DNA of 64,000 nucleotides from Peptoclostridium litorale DSM 5388 (lineage in GTDB: Bacteria > Bacillota > Clostridia > Peptostreptococcales > Peptostreptococcaceae). Both the position numbers and the translations under genes were made by a program. The stretch is from assembly GCF_900141635.1 (NCBI RefSeq), contig NZ_FSRH01000001.1, positions 1 to 64,000 of the forward strand, in the 5' to 3' direction. Positions 61,043 through 64,000 of this stretch are shown here, one piece after another (position 1 is the first letter of the stretch; each line of letters starts with the position of its first letter). Below the pieces are notes generated by a model. It searched no databases and was not told the DNA's origin. It saw only the letters and a list, made by a program, of their open reading frames with translations.

Positions 61043-61717
61043 TTGCAAAATAAAAGTAACGATGAAATTTTAAAAATGTATATGAAGCTCATGGATTTCT
61101 TTGCCGACTTTCTCGGCTCGGATTATGAAATGGTGCTTCATGACGTATCGGACATAGAAAATTCAATAGTGTATATCAAAAACAATTTTTCGGGCAGGAA
61201 GACAGGAGGCTTCATAACCCAGCTAGGCCTCAGATTCATAAAGGAAAAGACATATGAAAATGAAGAATACTGCGTCAACTATACAAGCACTCTTTCTGAC
61301 GGAAGGACAATAAGGTCTGCGACATATTTCATAAAGGATGAATATGGAGAGCTTATAGGCATACTTTGCATAAACGTTGATGTTACAAAGGCCATGCTAT
61401 TTGACGAATACCTTCAGGACATAATAAGGGGCCAAAAGACAATACCTCCTGTTGAAGAGGTGGAAGTGCCGTTTACAAAAGGCCTTTCCCAGAACCTGTG
61501 TGACTCAATAGAAGATGTGGCCCAGTATATGATGAATGAATCCATATCAAAATTCGTGATACCGGTTGAAAGGATGTCTCTTGACGAAAAGAAGGAGATC
61601 ATATGCGAGCTCGACGGCAAGGGCTTTTTCCTTATAAAGGGCAGCGTAAAATCAGTTGCAAACAGGCTCCTAGTTTCAGAGGCCACTGTATACAGGTGCA
61701 TAAATTCGGGAAACTAG
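61043..61717 (+). CDS. YheO/DauR-like PAS-HTH transcriptional regulator
   Basis: A 224-residue regulator. An N-terminal YheO-type PAS-like domain (DFFADFLGSDYEMVLHDVSDIENSIVYIKNN; RSATYFIKDEYGELIGILCINVDVT) is followed by a linker and a C-terminal HTH (RMSLDEKKEIICELDGKGFFLIKGSVKSVANRLLVSEATVYRCI). DauR, a family member, controls D-arginine catabolism; the effector here is unknown. TTG 61043 with AAGGGG upstream is preferred to ATG 61007, which has no ribosome site. Single gene. Confidence 0.87.
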   Translation: MQNKSNDEILKMYMKLMDFFADFLGSDYEMVLHDVSDIENSIVYIKNNFSGRKTGGFITQLGLRFIKEKTYENEEYCVNYTSTLSDGRTIRSATYFIKDEYGELIGILCINVDVTKAMLFDEYLQDIIRGQKTIPPVEEVEVPFTKGLSQNLCDSIEDVAQYMMNESISKFVIPVERMSLDEKKEIICELDGKGFFLIKGSVKSVANRLLVSEATVYRCINSGN

Positions 61718-61748
61718 AAACTGCTTTTAATTAGACTTTATTATATTA

Positions 61749-61799
61749 AAAATACCCTGTAGGACAGACTTGTTAGAAGTCAATTCCATAGGGTATTTT
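61749..61799 (+). terminator. Terminator of the YheO-like regulator
   Basis: AAAATACCCT (61749-61758) pairs with AGGGTATTTT (61790-61799), with an inner GGA/TCC extension. Confidence 0.75.
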
Positions 61800-61912
61800 G
61801 CATTTGACGGATTGATTTTAATCACTTTCTAATCTTTGTTTAAAAATCCTCTAAGTTTTGAAGGGTATTATTAAAGCATAGAATAAATCAATCAAAATTT
61901 GGAGGGATTAAT

Positions 61913-62362
61913 ATGACAGTATCTATAGACAAGGTGGATTTAATAAGGGAAAGGGCTAATGTGAGCTATGAAGAGGCAAAGGATGCACTTGAAAAATCAT
62001 CGGGAGACATAGTGGAAGCCCTTATTTATCTTGAAAAGGATGAAAAGATAAGAAAGGAAAGAATTTCAATAGGACGAAGGGTGAATGAAAGCACATTTGG
62101 ACAGAGGATAAAGGATTTTGTAAAGGAAATACACAGCCACAGCTTCATAATAGAAAAAAACGCTGAAAGTATAATAAACATTCCTTCTACAATAGCACTG
62201 CTTCTTTTGCTGTTCGCATTCCCAATGACTGTCATAGCTTTGTTTGCAGCAATATTAATGGGATGCAAGGTTGTAATAAAGAAGAAAAACGGCGCAAAGC
62301 TGGATTTGAAAAAGAAAATAGACGAGGCCTTTGAGAATGAAGAGAAAAATAAAAGCGAATAG
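61913..62362 (+). CDS. UBA-like/DUF4342 membrane protein
   Basis: A 149-residue protein. The N terminus (VDLIRERANVSYEEAKDALEKSSGDIVEALIYLEKD) is a UBA/TS-N-like three-helix module as in elongation factor Ts and nascent-chain proteins. A DUF4342-like basic segment follows, then one hydrophobic hairpin (STIALLLLLFAFPMTVIALFAAILMGCKVVI, about 92-122) and a charged tail. Probably a small membrane protein of unknown role. GGAGGG precedes the ATG. Single gene with a terminator. Confidence 0.83.
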   Translation: MTVSIDKVDLIRERANVSYEEAKDALEKSSGDIVEALIYLEKDEKIRKERISIGRRVNESTFGQRIKDFVKEIHSHSFIIEKNAESIINIPSTIALLLLLFAFPMTVIALFAAILMGCKVVIKKKNGAKLDLKKKIDEAFENEEKNKSE

Positions 62363-62398
62363 AAATATAAATATGCAAATTGAATAGAATCACATGTA

Positions 62399-62421
62399 AA
62401 GGCGGCATTTTGCCGCCTTAT
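62399..62421 (+). terminator. Terminator of the DUF4342 gene
   Basis: AAGGCGGCA (62399-62407) pairs perfectly with TGCCGCCTT (62411-62419). Confidence 0.75.
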
Positions 62422-62581
62422 TCTACGGTTGTTTTGAGAGAAAAGATCGTATTAATATATCATATATACTTGTAATATCAAGGGATTAAAGCTTATAATT
62501 GTAACAAAGGGCTTGTACAGATATGTACAAGTATGTTTAGCGCTGGCTAAATACACATTGCTTTGAATCCAAGGGGTGCAT

Positions 62582-63268
62582 ATGATGAATAGGATACTCA
62601 TAGTTGAAGATGAAAAAAAGATAGCAAGATTTTTGCAGCTGGAGCTGGAGCACGAAGGCTACGAGGTCGAGTCATGTCATGACGGCAGAAGCGGGCTTGA
62701 AAGGGCCCTTTCAGGTGAATTTTCACTTATCGTCCTGGACATAATGCTTCCGGGTCTTAATGGGATGGAAGTGTGCAGAAGGGTAAGAGGACAGCTGGAT
62801 GTTCCCATAATAATGCTTACCGCAAAGGACGATACAATGGACAAGGTCATGGGGCTTGACATTGGAGCAGATGACTACATGACAAAGCCTTTTGCGATAG
62901 AGGAGCTGTTTGCCAGGATAAGAAGGCTTTTCAGAAGGTCTGAAACAGCGCAAAGGGAAGAGTCGAATGTCATAAAAAAGGGAATGCTTGTGCTTGATAT
63001 GGACAGCCATCAGGTGACTTGCGGTGGCGAAGAGATATCGCTTACAAAGAGAGAATTTGACTTTTTAGCATACCTTATGACTAATGAGGGAATAGCCCTT
63101 ACAAGGGATCAGATACTTGAAAATGTGTGGGGATATGACTTTTACGGGGATACAAATATAGTGGACGTATACGTAAGGTATTTGAGAAGCAAAATAGACA
63201 ACAGGTTTTCAAAGGAATTTATTCACACTGTAAGAGGGGTGGGTTATTTATTCAAACATGAAAAATAA
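62582..63268 (+). CDS. OmpR/PhoB family response regulator
   Basis: A 228-residue two-component regulator. The receiver domain shows VEDEKK (acidic pocket), the phosphorylation Asp in LIVLDIMLPGLNG, MLTAKDD and TKPFAIEELFARI. A PhoB-type winged helix follows (LTKREFDFLAYLMTNEGIALTRDQILENVWGYDFYGDTNIVDVYVRYLRSKI). ATG 62582 or 62585 is likely, both behind AAGGGG. The 3' end overlaps the sensor kinase by 11 bases, indicating coupled translation. Regulated genes are unknown. Confidence 0.95.
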   Translation: MMNRILIVEDEKKIARFLQLELEHEGYEVESCHDGRSGLERALSGEFSLIVLDIMLPGLNGMEVCRRVRGQLDVPIIMLTAKDDTMDKVMGLDIGADDYMTKPFAIEELFARIRRLFRRSETAQREESNVIKKGMLVLDMDSHQVTCGGEEISLTKREFDFLAYLMTNEGIALTRDQILENVWGYDFYGDTNIVDVYVRYLRSKIDNRFSKEFIHTVRGVGYLFKHEK

Positions 63269-64000
63269 AAGTACCAGCAAATACGGTAAAAGGGAAGACT
63301 CGTATATAAAGAGGGCAGCTGGGTTTGCAGGCAATATAAAGGCCGTAATAGTCGGGGTTTTTATGGTGTTCAGGCATTTCTTCAGGGCCATATCAATGCT
63401 TTTCAGGTTCTTGTTTTCGGGAATGGGGCAAATGAGGGATCAGTTTCTTTCTCTTTTCAGGTTCAATATAACATTCAAGCTCACCTTGGGGTTTGCATGG
63501 ATAATGTTTTTGTTTGTAAATATATTTAACTTTGCGCTTATTTTGAGCATTAGAAACATTGCATATGAAAATGAAGTGGATGGATTAAGGAAAAGCGTAG
63601 ACCTTGTGATAGCCGAATTTCAATATGAAAGCATGCTGGAAGACAGGCCTTCATATTCCTATTTGAGCGACAACGGAGTGGAGTTTGCAGTTGTTGATGA
63701 AGAGTCTAACATACTCTATTCCAATGGTTTTAGTGGGATTGACAAAGTTGGTACCATTCCAGATTACAGCCACAGGTATTTTGATCTGAGGTTTCCAAAA
63801 TGGATATACAGAAAAATCCGCATTCAGGATTCAATCACAATAGTTTTTAGAAGCTACATGGGTGATTCTGTTAATATGCTCCAAAAGACATTTGCCATAC
63901 TGTCGGTGGTTTCATTAATGCTTTATGTGCTTGCAATTGCATTAGCGCAAAGAATGTCAAAAAAGCATCTAAAGCCAATAAAGACAATGACAAACAAGGT
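63258..64000 (+). CDS. Sensor histidine kinase, N-terminal part (cut by window end)
   Basis: An open frame from ATG 63258 to the window end, about 247 codons so far. It has a basic and hydrophobic N-terminal region (FRHFFRAISMLFRFLF), a first membrane segment (LTLGFAWIMFLFVNIFNFALILS, about 76-98), an extracytoplasmic loop of about 100 residues, a second membrane segment (TFAILSVVSLMLYVLAIALA) and the start of a HAMP linker (KKHLKPIKTMT). The His-kinase core lies beyond 64000. It overlaps the response regulator, so the two form a two-component pair. Confidence 0.87.
   Translation, partial: MKNKSTSKYGKREDSYIKRAAGFAGNIKAVIVGVFMVFRHFFRAISMLFRFLFSGMGQMRDQFLSLFRFNITFKLTLGFAWIMFLFVNIFNFALILSIRNIAYENEVDGLRKSVDLVIAEFQYESMLEDRPSYSYLSDNGVEFAVVDEESNILYSNGFSGIDKVGTIPDYSHRYFDLRFPKWIYRKIRIQDSITIVFRSYMGDSVNMLQKTFAILSVVSLMLYVLAIALAQRMSKKHLKPIKTMTNK

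Overview
The window reads as the chromosome of an anaerobic, low-to-moderate GC Clostridia (Firmicutes). Support: strong AGGAGG-type ribosome binding sites with many GTG and TTG starts, heavy AGA/AGG and ATA codon use, intrinsic terminators after most genes, S-box and fluoride riboswitches, B12-dependent methionine synthesis, an [FeFe]-hydrogenase maturase, and a dihydrolipoamide dehydrogenase with its own lipoyl domain. The last is typical of amino-acid-fermenting Peptostreptococcaceae such as Peptoclostridium; that genus is a guess from memory, not a search result.

Layout. 1-426: trailing end of a type I-C-like CRISPR array. 500-1866: fluoride riboswitch and a cation/proton antiporter. 2044-6763: an unknown protein, then an S-box operon metF - MetH activation domain - metH, which carries methylene-THF to methionine with the MetH reactivation domain as a separate protein. 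7045-12094: small housekeeping and accessory genes (aromatic-acid exporter-like, TspO, glyoxalase-like, TfoX C-domain, YkvA, LUD) with two gene remnants. 12414-19229: ClpE-like unfoldase, glutamate dehydrogenase, YbaK-type deacylase, membrane diguanylate cyclase. 19251-23099: minus-strand run AhpD-like protein - lipoyl-domain Lpd - lipoate ligase, preceded by a MarR regulator. 23323-27207: Fe-alcohol dehydrogenase, bacteriohemerythrin, secreted esterase, EamA exporter.

27225-29191 is an IS607-family element (serine recombinase plus TnpB) abutting the EamA gene. 29498-34658 holds secreted and unknown proteins, a decayed tRNA-Lys and a CarD-like regulator behind a hairpin leader. 35048-39521 holds a PatB-type C-S lyase, an adenylate-forming enzyme and two adjacent decayed genes (corrinoid methyltransferase-like and peptide-binding protein). 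39603-43538 holds S-box-controlled metY, nadA behind a perfect palindromic operator, OsmC and a Crp/Fnr regulator.

43830-49625 looks like a complete sigma-54 regulatory unit: a PAS-AAA-Fis activator, a tandem TGTAAA-N3-TTTACA enhancer, a 50-bp perfect palindrome carrying a related dyad, a canonical GG-N10-GC promoter, and then a HisC/CobD-like PLP enzyme, a class III aminotransferase resembling amino-acid 2-epimerases, and a YkvI-type transporter. This is the most coherent candidate for an undescribed pathway here. 49980-51445 encodes the PLP synthase PdxST. The rest is a surface protein (anchor-L/Calx-beta), LexA-box dinB, a TtcA-like thiolase, hydE, a DUF2148 ferredoxin-like protein, trmB, a PAS-GGDEF-EAL protein, a YheO-like regulator, a DUF4342 protein and a two-component pair cut by the window end.
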